A DNA stretch of 64,000 bases, from positions 1,426,001 to 1,490,000 of the forward strand of contig CAVSES010000001.1 in the NCBI GenBank assembly GCA_963727045.1, read 5' to 3'. A program made the translations under genes and the position numbers. The notes under the pieces were generated by a model. The model saw only the letters and a program-made list of their open reading frames with translations, searched no databases and was not told the DNA's origin. The DNA comes from Bog-1198 sp963727045 (GTDB taxonomy: Bacteria; Pseudomonadota; Gammaproteobacteria; Steroidobacterales; Steroidobacteraceae). Positions 16,957-26,333 of this stretch are shown here, in pieces (the stretch's first letter is position 1; every line of letters begins with the position of its first letter).

Positions 16957-17724
16957 ATGCTGCTGAAAGAATCACACGCCGTCGTCACTGGAGGCGCCTC
17001 GGGCCTGGGTCTCGCGGTCGCGGAGCGAATCGTGGCGGCCGGCGGCAAGGTGACGCTGTTCGACGTGAACGAAGCACAGGGCGCGGCGGCGGCGGCCGCG
17101 CTCGGCGGACGCGCCGGCTTCATCGCGGCCGACGTCTCGGATGAATCCGCGGTCAACGCCGCCATCGATCGCGCCAGAGAGCGCATGGGAAAGATCAATG
17201 CGGCCGTCAACTGCGCGGGCGTCGCGACGCCCGGCCGCTTGGTGGGACGGCAAGGGCCCATGGCGGGCGCACATTTCAGAAAGGTGATCGAAATCAATCT
17301 CGTCGGCACCGTGCTGGTCGCCAAGGCTGCGGCGGTGGCGATGCAGCAGAATCCGCCGAATGACGACGGCGAGCGGGGCGTAATCGTCATGACGGCCTCG
17401 GTCGCCGCTTTCGACGGTCAAATCGGGCAAGTGGCCTATTCGGCCTCCAAGGGCGGCATCGTCGCGATGACTCTGCCCTTGGCGCGCGAGCTGGCCTCCT
17501 CAGGCATTCGCGTGATGACGGTGGCGCCCGGATTGTTCGCGACCCCGATGATGAAGGGTCTGCCGCAGGAAGCACAGGATTCCCTCGGCAAGCAGACGCC
17601 CTTTCCGCCGCGCCTCGGCGCACCCCACGAATATGCGTCCTTGGTGGCTCATATTCTGGAGAACGTCATGCTCAACGGCGAAACCATCCGTCTCGACGGC
17701 GCCGTCCGGATGCAGCCGCGCTGA
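16957..17724 (+). CDS. SDR-family 3-hydroxyacyl-CoA dehydrogenase
   Basis: A 255-residue short-chain dehydrogenase resembling the HSD17B10/2-methyl-3-hydroxybutyryl-CoA dehydrogenase type. It has the nucleotide site TGGASGLGLAVAE, an NAD-selecting Asp (LFDVNEAQ), NCAGVATPGR, and the catalytic YSASKGG. The C-terminal PFPPRLGAPHEYASLVAHI is typical of that group. It probably oxidises branched 3-hydroxyacyl-CoA (isoleucine or valine route) and is likely cotranscribed with mmsA. Confidence 0.88.
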   Translation: MLLKESHAVVTGGASGLGLAVAERIVAAGGKVTLFDVNEAQGAAAAAALGGRAGFIAADVSDESAVNAAIDRARERMGKINAAVNCAGVATPGRLVGRQGPMAGAHFRKVIEINLVGTVLVAKAAAVAMQQNPPNDDGERGVIVMTASVAAFDGQIGQVAYSASKGGIVAMTLPLARELASSGIRVMTVAPGLFATPMMKGLPQEAQDSLGKQTPFPPRLGAPHEYASLVAHILENVMLNGETIRLDGAVRMQPR

Positions 17725-17758
17725 GGATCGAATTGCGATCTAACGCATCCGGCGGCTG

Positions 17759-18424
17759 CTACCAATCGACATCGTCGTCGATTACATGGGTTCGATCTTG
17801 CTTGGCGCCTCGGTCAGCATCTTTGGAATCCCCCACCCCTTTTGCGACGCCGATGTCTTGCTGCCGCAACCGCAGCCAGTTCTCCCGCGCCTGACGTCGA
17901 ATCTCTTCCAAGGAAATTGGCTCGAGTTCTGCGGTTTTTCTCTGAGTTTCCGATATTGCAACGTTCGGCTCGGAAACCCCACCATCATCCTTCGAGTCAG
18001 GGTTCTCGTATTCCTTCGACAAGGAGGACTCACCCAGACCAAATGCACGTTCCACCGTCTGCACGAAAAGTTCGGCGTTCTGAACGACACCTTTGGCCTC
18101 GGTCAGATCAATTTCCGTACCGGTATAGTCAGCTTTTATTCGAAGTGATTCCGTCCGGCTCAATTGGGCCGCGAGTCGTCGATCAATTTGTCCTGAATCA
18201 ACCGCGTGGGCGCGAAATGCTTCGATAACTCCGTTATGAGTCCGTGGCAGCTTGTCTTCGGTAACACCGGTGCGCAGGAGCGCGGCCCGCGCAATGTCAA
18301 ACATCGCATAGTAGGATCTGCTGACGGCGCTATCATTATCGCCGGCGTTCAATGCGAGCCTGGCAACTTTCAGCGCCCTTTCGCTTTTTCGTACCAAGGC
18401 ACGCGCGAATGGTGTCTTCGTCAC
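17759..18424 (-). CDS. HEPN-domain protein (UPF0332 type) with C-terminal extension
   Basis: The first 130 residues match the HEPN fold of the PF05168/UPF0332 group (SAVSRSYYAMFDIARAALL, LPRTHNGVIEAF). HEPN proteins paired with minimal nucleotidyltransferases act as RNase toxins or AMPylation targets in toxin-antitoxin systems. The gene starts at a GTG overlapping the nucleotidyltransferase stop (GTGA). About 90 additional, charged residues follow the domain (DSKDDGGVSEPNVAIS to HVIDDDVDW), which is longer than the usual small HEPN partner. The classical RX4-6H motif is not obvious, so ribonuclease activity is uncertain. Confidence 0.75.
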   Translation of the reverse strand: MTKTPFARALVRKSERALKVARLALNAGDNDSAVSRSYYAMFDIARAALLRTGVTEDKLPRTHNGVIEAFRAHAVDSGQIDRRLAAQLSRTESLRIKADYTGTEIDLTEAKGVVQNAELFVQTVERAFGLGESSLSKEYENPDSKDDGGVSEPNVAISETQRKTAELEPISLEEIRRQARENWLRLRQQDIGVAKGVGDSKDADRGAKQDRTHVIDDDVDW

Positions 18425-18766
18425 AGTACGATGCCTTCGCGCTCAACGTTTCTTAGAAACCCCGGCCTCGGAAATGCCGCTGGATTGAGCCAATCTTCGA
18501 TCGCAATGGGAACCGGCTGAACCATGATTCCTGTATCGAGATACGCGTAATACGCCAGTTCGGCCAACATCATCAAAGTCATCCCATCGTCGCCACGTTC
18601 GTGCAAGATCAGAGCGACATCCGCATCACTATCCGGCCGGTGCTCGCCGCGCGCACGCGAGCCAAAAAGAATCGCTCGATCCAGCTTTATGTCGGCTGGG
18701 AATCCGCGCAAGGAATTCGCGTACTGCGCTCTCGGTATCTGGGTCCAAGCATTTCATAAAGGGCAT
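18421..18766 (-). CDS. MNT-type nucleotidyltransferase, antitoxin-like, frame broken near the N-terminus
   Basis: The core ILFGSRARGEHRPDSDADVAL is the GSxxxGxxxxxSDxD nucleotidyltransferase signature of MntA-like antitoxins. The uninterrupted frame can start only at a TTG at 18711. The adjacent frame from ATG 18766 or 18757 reads MKCLDPDTESAVREFLARIP, a family-like N-terminus that joins FPADIKLDRAILFG if one base near 18697-18700 (a GGG run) is removed. I therefore call one gene of about 114 residues with a +1 break. It overlaps the HEPN gene by four bases, the classic HEPN/MNT pairing. Confidence 0.7.
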
Positions 18767-18823
18767 TTTGGACGCAACGCGGGAGACAGGCAATTTTCGC
18801 GAAATAGGCGGGCCGCCGGCGGA

Positions 18824-19027
18824 TCAACGGACGGATGTTGGCAGTGCACGCGGCCGCAAATCCAGTTCCCTCAATATTTCCCGACGGCGCGCATCGCTCG
18901 CCCGCGGCCATTCGCTGATCTCTCCCATGGTGCGGCGGCATCCGACGCACAGGCCGTGCGCATCCAATCGACAAACGTCGATGCAGGGCGAAGGCACCGG
19001 CGGCCCGGTCAGTGGCGCGTCGACCAT
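18824..19027 (-). CDS. DUF1289 small cysteine-rich protein
   Basis: A 67-residue protein with the DUF1289 signature: SPCIDVCRLD, then LCVGCRRTMGEISEW and the Arg-rich SDARRREIL. The four cysteines suggest a small metal-binding module; the role is unknown. It overlaps the end of the cobalamin-binding-protein gene by 19 bases on the same strand, so translation is probably coupled. Confidence 0.8.
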   Translation of the reverse strand: MVDAPLTGPPVPSPCIDVCRLDAHGLCVGCRRTMGEISEWPRASDARRREILRELDLRPRALPTSVR

Positions 19028-19809
19028 TGCCGCAATACCCGGTGGATGGCATCGAGCCCGTCAGTCAGGGCCGCCGGACCCGGCTGCAGGATCAGGGGCG
19101 ACTTGATCTCGTGCATTTCGCCGTCGCGCACGGCGGGCACCGAATCCCACCCGAGGCGGGCCGCCACCCGCTCCGGGCGGAAGCGCTTGCCGCACCAGGA
19201 ACCGAGCACGACATCCGGAGCGCGGCGTACGACCTCGCAGGAATCGCCCAGGATGCGGTCCTTGGCCAAAGCGCATGCCGCACGTTCCGGAAATACGTCC
19301 TCGCCGCCGGCGATGCCGATCAGCTCGCTCACCCAGCGTATGGCGGTGATCAGAGGCTCATCCCACTCCTCGAAATAGACGCGCGGGCGGCGGCGGAACT
19401 GTGCGCCCGCCCGCCTCACCCGCTCGATGTGCGCTTCGAGTTCTAGGGCGTAGCGCTCGGCCTGGGTTGCGGCGCCCACCAGGGCGCCGAGCCGGCGCAC
19501 GTAACCCAGGATTCCATCGACCGACCGATGATTGCTGATCCAGACCTCCACGCCGCGCTTGATGAGCGTCTGGGCAATGTCGGCCTGGATGTCGGAGAAG
19601 CCGATCACGAAGTCCGGCTCGAGCGCGAGAATCCGGTCTATCTTGGCGCTGGTGAAGGCCGAAATGCGCGGCTTTTCGCGGCGCGCGCGCGCGGGCCGCA
19701 CGGTGAAGCCGGAGATGCCCACAATCCGATCCTCGAGGCCCAGCGCGTATAGAACCTCGGTGGGCTCTTCGGTCAGGCAGACGATGCGCCTTGGATAACG
19801 ATTGTCCAT
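19009..19809 (-). CDS. BtuF-like cobalamin-binding protein without signal peptide
   Basis: A 266-residue protein of the periplasmic-binding-protein fold used by BtuF/FhuD (PRRIVCLTEEPTEVLYALGLEDRIVGISGF, PDFVIGFSDIQADI, DVVLGSWCGKRF). It starts at the ATG 19809 with MDNRYPRR and has no signal peptide, so it is predicted to be cytoplasmic. The open frame runs in from the acyl-CoA dehydrogenase only because of a frame break there. Its position downstream of the B12-dependent icmF suggests a role in cobalamin handling, which is inference. Confidence 0.8.
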   Translation of the reverse strand: MDNRYPRRIVCLTEEPTEVLYALGLEDRIVGISGFTVRPARARREKPRISAFTSAKIDRILALEPDFVIGFSDIQADIAQTLIKRGVEVWISNHRSVDGILGYVRRLGALVGAATQAERYALELEAHIERVRRAGAQFRRRPRVYFEEWDEPLITAIRWVSELIGIAGGEDVFPERAACALAKDRILGDSCEVVRRAPDVVLGSWCGKRFRPERVAARLGWDSVPAVRDGEMHEIKSPLILQPGPAALTDGLDAIHRVLRQWSTRH

Positions 19810-19826
19810 GGAACGCTCTCTCGAGG

Positions 19827-21633
19827 CTACAGAGCGCCCTCGAAGAGGGCGCCCGCAGCGCCGTGCACGATGCTGTGCGCGAGACCCGGCGCCTGCGAGA
19901 GCACATGGTCCGCATAAAATCGCGCCGTCATGATCTTCGCTTCGTGGAATCCTCGATCGGCGTCCTTCATGCCGGACTCGCGCGAGACGCAGTTGCGAGA
20001 TCAAAGCCGACCTCGCCAGCTGCCAGCCGCCGGCCACGACGCCGAACAGCTTGAGCAGCGGCACGGCGCCGACCGACACGCCGCGGATATCCGTGCCGTA
20101 CTTCTCCACGACGTAGCCGACCGCGCGCGCCAGCGCGTCGACGCCGGCGGCAAGGGCGGCCGCGATTTCCGGCAGATTCGCCGCGCCGGCCGCCGCCGCG
20201 GTGAGTTCGGCCGCCGCCGCCCGCATCTCGTCGAGGAGGAGATTCGCCGCGGCTCCGCCGTCGCGTGCGACCTTGCGGCCGATGAGATCGTTGGCCTGAA
20301 TGCCCGTCGTCCCCTCGTAGATCGGCGTGATGCGCGCATCGCGCAGGTATTGCGCGGCGCCGGTCTCCTCGACGAAGCCGACGCCGCCGTGCACCTGAAT
20401 CCCGAGGGAGGCGATGTCGACGGAATTCTCCGTGCACCAACCCTTGACCACCGGGATCATCAAATCCGCGAAGGCCTGGTGGCGTTCGCGCTCCTCGGCG
20501 CGCGGATGCAGACGGGCGGCGTCCAGCGACACGGCGACGACGCCGGAGAGCGCCCGCATGGCTTCGGTCTGAGATTTCATCAGCAGCAGCATGCGGCGAA
20601 CATCAGGATGGCGGACGATGGGCACACGCGCGCCGCCGCGAACGCCGGCGTCCGTACCCTGCACCCGGTCACGCGCATAGTGCAGCGCCGTTTGGTACGC
20701 CCGCTCCGAGATCCCCACACCCTCGATGCCCACCGAAAAGCGGGCGGCGTTCATCATGATGAACATGTATTCGAGTCCGCGGTTCTCCTCGCCGACCAGT
20801 TCGCCGATCGCGCCGCCGTTCTGTCCGTAGGCGAGGACGCAGGTCGGGCTCGCCTTGATGCCGAGCTTGTGTTCGATCGACACGCAATGAACGTCGTTGC
20901 GCGCCCCCACAGAGCCGCCGCTGCCGACGAGAAATTTCGGCACCACGAAGAGCGAAATGCCCTTGACGCCTTCCGGCGCCCCGGCGACGCGCGCCAGCAC
21001 CAGGTGAACGACGTTCTCGGCGAGATCGTGCTCGCCGTAGGTGATGAAGATCTTCTGTCCCTCGAGCCGATAGCGGCCGTCGCCGGTGGGCACGGCCCGC
21101 GTGCGGACCGCCGACAGATCGGAGCCCGCCTGCGGCTCCGTGAGATTCATGGTTCCGGTCCACTCCCCGCTCACCAGTTTCGAGAGATACGTGCTCTTGA
21201 GCGCTTCCGACCCTCTCAGCTCGATGGCGTCGACGGTCCCGCGCGTCAGCATCGGGCACAGTGCGAACGCCACGTTGGCGCCGTTCCACATCTCCTCGAT
21301 CAGCGCCGAGAGTGCCCGCGGCAGATTCTGGCCGCCGAATTGCGCCGGACACGACAGCGCGCTCCAGCCGTCCTCTACGAACCGCGCATACGCCTCCTTC
21401 CAGCCGTCGGCGGTCAGCACCCGGCCCTCCTGCCAGCGCGCACCCTGCACGTCGCCGCGGCGGTTGAGCGGGGACAGCACGCCGCCCGCGAATTTGGCCG
21501 CTTCATCGAGCACCGCCTCGGCCACGTCCCGCGTCACGTCCTCGAATCCAGGCAGCTCCGCGAGCCGGTCGAAATCAACGAGTTCGCGCAGCACGAACTT
21601 CATGTCGGCGAGGGGTGCCTGATATTCCTGCAT
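19827..21633 (-). CDS. Acyl-CoA dehydrogenase with C-terminal extension, one frame break
   Basis: A roughly 600-residue flavoenzyme of the long acyl-CoA dehydrogenase group (start MQEYQAPLADMKFVL). It shows MNLTEPQAGSDLSAVRTRA, QKIFITYGEHDLAENVVHLVLAR and the catalytic-Glu region PIYEGTTGIQANDLIGRK. The frame is read in one piece to about 20010. One extra base then shifts to the proper terminus (HEAKIMTARFYADHVL to ALFEGAL, stop at 19827). Without correction the gene would appear fused to the cobalamin-binding protein. It starts seven bases after the icmF stop. The substrate is probably a short or branched acyl-CoA. Confidence 0.88.
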
Positions 21634-21640
21634 GATCTGC

Positions 21641-24600
21641 CTACATGTTGCGGCGGTAACGGCCGCCGACATCGTACAGGGTATGCGTGATCTGGCCGAG
21701 CGAACAGCCGCGCACCGCGTCCATCAGCACCTCGAAGGTATTGCCGTTCTCGATCACCGTGCGGCGCAGGCGCTCGAGCAATTGAGCCGCGTCCGGGGCA
21801 TGGGACTGCTGGAAGGACTTGAGGCGTTTGAGCTGCGACTGCTTTTCGGCATCGGTGGAGCGCGCCAATTCGATCGGCGCCGGTGCGGCCCCGCTGTTCG
21901 GATTGCGGAATGTATTCACGCCGATGATCGGAAACGTGCCGTCGTGCTTCTGGCGCTCGTAGTACAGCGACTCTTCCTGAATCTTGCCGCGCTGATAGCC
22001 GGTTTCCATGGCGCCGAGCACGCCGCCGCGGTCGGCGATCGCGTCGAATTCCTTGAGGACGGCCTCTTCGACGAGATCGGTCAGCTCATCGATGATGAAG
22101 CTGCCCTGATTGGGGTTCTCGTTCCTGGCGAGGCCCCACTCGCGATTGATGATCAGCTGAATCGCTATGGCCCGGCGCACGCTCTCCTCGGTGGGCGTGG
22201 TGACCGCCTCGTCGTAGGCGTTGGTGTGCAGGCTGTTGCAGTTGTCGTAGACGGCGCACAGCGCCTGCAGCGTGGTGCGTATGTCGTTGAACGCCATCTC
22301 CTGCGCGTGCAGCGAACGACCCGACGTCTGCACATGGTATTTGAGCTTCTGGCTGCGCTCGTTCGCCCCATACTTGTTCTTCATCGCCACCGCCCAAATC
22401 CGGCGCGCGACGCGTCCGATCACCGAGTACTCCGGATCCATGCCGTTCGAGAAGAAGAACGACAGGTTCGGCGCGAAGTCGTCGATGTGCATGCCGCGCG
22501 CCAGGTAGGACTCGACGTAGGTGAAGCCGTTGGCGAGCGTGAACGCCAGCTGCGAGATGGGATTCGCGCCTGCTTCGGCGATGTGGTAACCGGAAATCGA
22601 GACCGAGTAGAAGTTCTGCACGCGATGGCGCACGAAGTATTCCTGCATGTCGCCCATCATCTTGAGCGCGAACTCGGTGGAAAAGATGCAGGTATTCTGG
22701 CCCTGGTCTTCCTTCAGGATGTCGGCCTGCACGGTACCGCGCACCGTCGACAACGTCCATGCCTTGATCTTCTCAAGCTCATCCGCGGTCGGATCGCGGC
22801 CGTTCTGCTGCTGAAATTTATCCACCTGCTGATCGATGGCGGTGTTCATGTACATGGCGAGTATCATCGGCGCCGGCCCGTTGATGGTCATGGACACCGA
22901 GGTCGTCGGCGAGCACAGGTCGAATCCGGAGTACAGCACCTTCATGTCGTCGAGCGTCGCGATCGACACGCCGGAGTTGCCGACCTTGCCGTAGATGTCC
23001 GGACGCGGGTCCGGATCCCAGCCGTAGAGAGTGACCGAATCGAAGGCGGTGGACAGGCGGTGTGCGGGCATGCCCTCGGACACGCGCTTGAAGCGCTGGT
23101 TGGTGCGAAAGGCGTCGCCCTCGCCCGCAAACATGCGCGTCGGGTCCTCGCCCTCACGCTTGAAGGCGAACACCCCGGCCGTGTACGGATAGGAGCCCGG
23201 AACGTTCTCCTTGAGAAGGAAGCGCAGGATCTCCCCGTCGTCCTCGAACCTCGGCAGCGAGACCTTGCGGACTTCGGTGCCCGAGAGCGACGCATGCTTG
23301 AGCTTGGTGCGGATCTCCTTGTCGCGGATCTTCACCACGTATTCGGACTGCGCGTAGAGCTCCTGCGTCTTCGGCCATTGCGCCAGCAGCTTGCCCGAGG
23401 AGGGTTCGAGTTCGGCGTCCTTGGCGGCGATCAACGCGTCGAACCCCGCGACTTCCAGACCCGACGCCGCAAACAGGGACTTCGAGGTGCGCAGCGACTG
23501 GCGTTCGCGCGCTATTCGCGCCTGGCTGTCGATCGACCGGTGAAATCCGCGCACCCCTTCGGATATCTCCGCCAGATAGCGCGCCCGCTCGGGCGGCACG
23601 ATGGCGCGGCCGCGCGAGGAGGCCTTCACCGCGACGTGGGGCAACTTGCCCGGACCCAGCTTCAGGCCCTTTTCCGTCAGGCGCGGCAGCAGGGCCTGGT
23701 AAAGCGCCGTGACGCCGTCATCGTTGAAGCGCGAAGCCATGGTGCCGTAAACCGGCATGCTGTCGGGACTGTTCGCAAACCATTCATGATTGCGCTGATA
23801 TTGCTTTCGCACATCGCGCAGCGCGTCCTCGGATCCCTTGCGGTCGAACTTGTTGATGGCGACGAAGTCGGCGAAATCGAGCATGTCGATCTTCTCCAAC
23901 TGCGAGGCGGCGCCGAATTCGGGCGTCATGACGTAGACCGAGGCGTCCACCAGCGGGACGATCGCGGACTCGCCCTGCCCGATGCCCGAGGTCTCCACCA
24001 CGATCAGGTCGAAGCCGCTCAACTTGCAGCAGGCGATCACTTCAGGCAGCGCGGCCGAGATTTCGGTGCCGGTATCGCGCGTGGCCAGCGAACGCATGAA
24101 GATCCTGTCGGAATCTATCGCATTCATTCGAATGCGGTCGCCCAACAGCGCGCCGCCGGTGCGCTTGCGCGAAGGGTCGATGGATACCACGGCGATCTGC
24201 AGCCGATCCTGCTGGTCGAGGCGCAGCCGCAGAATGAGCTCGTCGGTGAGCGACGACTTGCCGGCCCCGCCGGTGCCGGTGATGCCGAGGATGGGCGTCT
24301 TCATGGCGGCAGCAGCCTGCAGCAGCGCTTGGCGCGCACGCATCGAGTAGGAGCGATTCTCGACCGCCGTGATGACCCGGGCCAGCTGCCGCCGGTTGCC
24401 GGTTCGCAACGCCTGCAGCGAATCCCCCTCGGCCGGCGCCAGCGCCGATACATCGTAGTCGCTGGTGCGGATGACATCGTCGATCATGCCCTGCAGGCCC
24501 AGCTTGGCGCCGTCCTCCGGGGAGTACAAGCGCGTCACGCCATAGGCCATGAGTTCCCGAATTTCCGCCGGCACGATGACGCCGCCGCCGCCGCCGAACA

Positions 24601-24904
24601 CCTTGATGTTGTCGCCGCCGTTCTGGCGCAGCAAATCCATCATGTATTTGAAGAACTCGACGTGTCCGCCCTGGTAGGACGTGACGGCCACGCCTTGCAC
24701 GTCCTCTTGCAGAGCAGCATTGACGATCTCTTGCACCGAGCGGTTGTGGCCCAGATGAATGACCTCGGCTCCCGAGGCCTGCAACACGCGCCGCATGATG
24801 TTGACCGACGCGTCGTGGCCGTCGAACAGCGATGTCGCGGTGACGAACCGGACCTTGTGAGTGGGCTGGTAGACCGGCTTGGCAGCGATGGATACGGCGC
24901 TCAT
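21641..24904 (-). CDS. icmF: Fused isobutyryl-CoA mutase (B12 domain, G-protein chaperone, mutase)
   Basis: A 1087-residue protein in the IcmF order. An N-terminal cobalamin-binding domain (FDGHDASVNIMRRVLQ, VTSYQGGHVEFF) is followed by a MeaB-like GTPase (GTGGAGKSSLTDE, VVSIDPSRKRTGGALLGDR, NKFDRKGSEDALRD). The acyl-CoA mutase TIM barrel comes last (YPYTAGVFAFKREGEDPTRM, SISGYHIAEAGANP, SLHTNAYDEA). It interconverts isobutyryl-CoA and n-butyryl-CoA; relatives act on pivalyl-CoA. The Phe in TAGVFAF replaces the Tyr of methylmalonyl-CoA mutase, favouring IcmF activity. Intact and full length. Confidence 0.95.
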   Translation of the reverse strand: MSAVSIAAKPVYQPTHKVRFVTATSLFDGHDASVNIMRRVLQASGAEVIHLGHNRSVQEIVNAALQEDVQGVAVTSYQGGHVEFFKYMMDLLRQNGGDNIKVFGGGGGVIVPAEIRELMAYGVTRLYSPEDGAKLGLQGMIDDVIRTSDYDVSALAPAEGDSLQALRTGNRRQLARVITAVENRSYSMRARQALLQAAAAMKTPILGITGTGGAGKSSLTDELILRLRLDQQDRLQIAVVSIDPSRKRTGGALLGDRIRMNAIDSDRIFMRSLATRDTGTEISAALPEVIACCKLSGFDLIVVETSGIGQGESAIVPLVDASVYVMTPEFGAASQLEKIDMLDFADFVAINKFDRKGSEDALRDVRKQYQRNHEWFANSPDSMPVYGTMASRFNDDGVTALYQALLPRLTEKGLKLGPGKLPHVAVKASSRGRAIVPPERARYLAEISEGVRGFHRSIDSQARIARERQSLRTSKSLFAASGLEVAGFDALIAAKDAELEPSSGKLLAQWPKTQELYAQSEYVVKIRDKEIRTKLKHASLSGTEVRKVSLPRFEDDGEILRFLLKENVPGSYPYTAGVFAFKREGEDPTRMFAGEGDAFRTNQRFKRVSEGMPAHRLSTAFDSVTLYGWDPDPRPDIYGKVGNSGVSIATLDDMKVLYSGFDLCSPTTSVSMTINGPAPMILAMYMNTAIDQQVDKFQQQNGRDPTADELEKIKAWTLSTVRGTVQADILKEDQGQNTCIFSTEFALKMMGDMQEYFVRHRVQNFYSVSISGYHIAEAGANPISQLAFTLANGFTYVESYLARGMHIDDFAPNLSFFFSNGMDPEYSVIGRVARRIWAVAMKNKYGANERSQKLKYHVQTSGRSLHAQEMAFNDIRTTLQALCAVYDNCNSLHTNAYDEAVTTPTEESVRRAIAIQLIINREWGLARNENPNQGSFIIDELTDLVEEAVLKEFDAIADRGGVLGAMETGYQRGKIQEESLYYERQKHDGTFPIIGVNTFRNPNSGAAPAPIELARSTDAEKQSQLKRLKSFQQSHAPDAAQLLERLRRTVIENGNTFEVLMDAVRGCSLGQITHTLYDVGGRYRRNM

Positions 24905-24910
24905 GATTCG

Positions 24911-24984
24911 TTGCAATTTTAGTGAACCTGGACGGCGAAACAAATGGCCAAATCCGCCGCCCGCCGTGAGCGAATTTGCAACAT
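24911..24984. promoter_or_regulatory. icmF upstream region with two TTGCAA elements
   Basis: The 94-base gap before icmF has TTGCAATTTT (24911-24920) and TTTGCAACAT (24975-24984). The nine-mer TTGCAACAT is identical to that upstream of prpB. A shared acyl-CoA-responsive regulator is possible; nothing else in the gap is recognisable. Confidence 0.3.
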
Positions 24985-24998
24985 CGGTCGGCCCGATT

Positions 24999-25799
24999 TC
25001 AGGCCCAGCCCGGGGCGCGCTTCTCGATGAATGCCTGGACCCCTTCCTGCGCGATGTCATCGATCATGTTGCAGGCCATCGCTCGACCCGCCAGTTCGTA
25101 GGCAGGCGCCACCCCCAGCTCGATCTGCCGGTAGAACAATGCCTTGCCCGCCGCCATGACCGACGGCGGCTTGGCGACGATTGCCGCGGTCAGGGTGTCG
25201 ATCTCCCGATCGAGGCGGTCCGCCGGCACGCATCGATTGATGAGTCCCCGCTGCACGGCGGTGGGCGCGTCGATGAACTCGCCCGTCACCAGCATTTCGA
25301 ACGCGGCCTTGCGCCCCACGTTGCGGGTGAGCGCCACCGAAGGCGTTGCGCAGAACAGGCCCACGTTCACGCCCGATACCGCGAAGCGGGCATCATCGGC
25401 CGCGACGCCAAGATCGCACATGGCCACCAGCTGACAGCCGGCCGCGGTCGCGATTCCTTGCACGCGGGCGATCACGGGCTGCGGCAGACTCTGAATTCGC
25501 ATCATCAACCGGCTGCAGTCGTCGAATAATCGCTGGTAGTACTCGAGCCGGGGATTGGCCCTCATTTCCTTGAGATCATGGCCTGCGCAGAACGCCTTGC
25601 CGGCGCCGGCGAGCACCACGACGCGAACGGACGGGTCATCCGCCAGCGCGTCGAGCGCTCCGTGCAGAGCCGCCATCATCTGTTCGGACAAGACGTTGTA
25701 TTGGGCCGGCCGATTGAGCGTCAGGAACGCGACGCCGTCCCGGCGCCGTTGCAGGACCGGTGGCTCTGGTTTGCCGTCAAGGCTCGATGGTGCAGTCAT
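24999..25799 (-). CDS. Enoyl-CoA hydratase/isomerase family protein
   Basis: A 266-residue crotonase-fold protein with the oxyanion-hole motifs AGKAFCAGHDLKEM and GIATAAGCQLVAMCDLGV. The start ATG at 25799 (MTAPSSLDGK) follows GGAG. It resembles the ECHDC3-like subgroup. The glutamates used by classical hydratases are not placed clearly, so the exact reaction (hydration, isomerisation or hydrolysis) is open. It lies between a MaoC-type hydratase and icmF on the same strand. Confidence 0.88.
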   Translation of the reverse strand: MTAPSSLDGKPEPPVLQRRRDGVAFLTLNRPAQYNVLSEQMMAALHGALDALADDPSVRVVVLAGAGKAFCAGHDLKEMRANPRLEYYQRLFDDCSRLMMRIQSLPQPVIARVQGIATAAGCQLVAMCDLGVAADDARFAVSGVNVGLFCATPSVALTRNVGRKAAFEMLVTGEFIDAPTAVQRGLINRCVPADRLDREIDTLTAAIVAKPPSVMAAGKALFYRQIELGVAPAYELAGRAMACNMIDDIAQEGVQAFIEKRAPGWA

Positions 25800-25842
25800 A
25801 GGAGTCTCCTGGCGGCTGCGGGTGGCCGTCCGCGTCCCGAGG

Positions 25843-26319
25843 CTACAGGCTTTGATGCGGGGCAGGCAAGCATCGAAGCGCCACGAGATTGATGCTGCGG
25901 CACGTGAATACGACCGCGTCATGCTGGTTCAACAGCGTGTAGCGGTACTCGACGATTCCGCGGCCGTCTCCCTTGCGGCTGGGGCGCTTTGCCAAGCCTT
26001 CCGCCCGGGCGCGCACCGAATCGCCGGCGCGCAAGGGATTCGGCCAGCGCACATCCTCCCAGGCCACGCCGCAAATCCAGCGGATGTCGCCGCTGATCTC
26101 GTGATCGAGCGCGCGCCATATGGCGGCGCTGTGAATCCCGGAGGCGATCACCTCGCCGAAGATTGATTGCTTTGCGGCGACCGGATCCGCGTGAAAGTAT
26201 TGGGGATCGTAGCGCACGGCGAATTCCAGGAGCTCCTCGAGCGTTATGGTGCGCGTGCTTGACTCGCGCACCTCGCCGATGACAAGGTCCTCATAGTAAC
26301 GCCCTTCGGCCGCAATCAT
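25843..26319 (-). CDS. MaoC-family dehydratase
   Basis: A 158-residue hot-dog-fold protein (YYEDLVIGEVRESSTRTITLEEL, ASGIHSAAIWRAL, GVAWEDVRWPNPLRAGDSV). The catalytic Asp/His pair is in the segment RYDPQYFHADPVAA. It probably hydrates a short-chain enoyl-CoA. The ATG at 26319 has GGGGA upstream. Only 14 bases separate it from the divergent gene at 26334, so each promoter must lie inside the other gene or the two genes must share control. Confidence 0.85.
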   Translation of the reverse strand: MIAAEGRYYEDLVIGEVRESSTRTITLEELLEFAVRYDPQYFHADPVAAKQSIFGEVIASGIHSAAIWRALDHEISGDIRWICGVAWEDVRWPNPLRAGDSVRARAEGLAKRPSRKGDGRGIVEYRYTLLNQHDAVVFTCRSINLVALRCLPAPHQSL

Positions 26320-26333
26320 GGAGTTCCCCGCGA

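Noticed and set aside
15374..16975. Open frame antisense to mmsA
   Set aside because: Spans the mmsA gene and nothing else; no family resemblance.
19009..21672. A single 887-residue acyl-CoA dehydrogenase/cobalamin-binding fusion
   Set aside because: The join consists of 60 non-family residues. The natural dehydrogenase terminus is present in the neighbouring frame with a stop at 19827, and the second gene has its own ATG at 19809.
21632..24922. Open frame of 1096 codons antisense to icmF
   Set aside because: Every codon mirrors the icmF third-position GC bias; no start context or domain. icmF itself is unambiguous.
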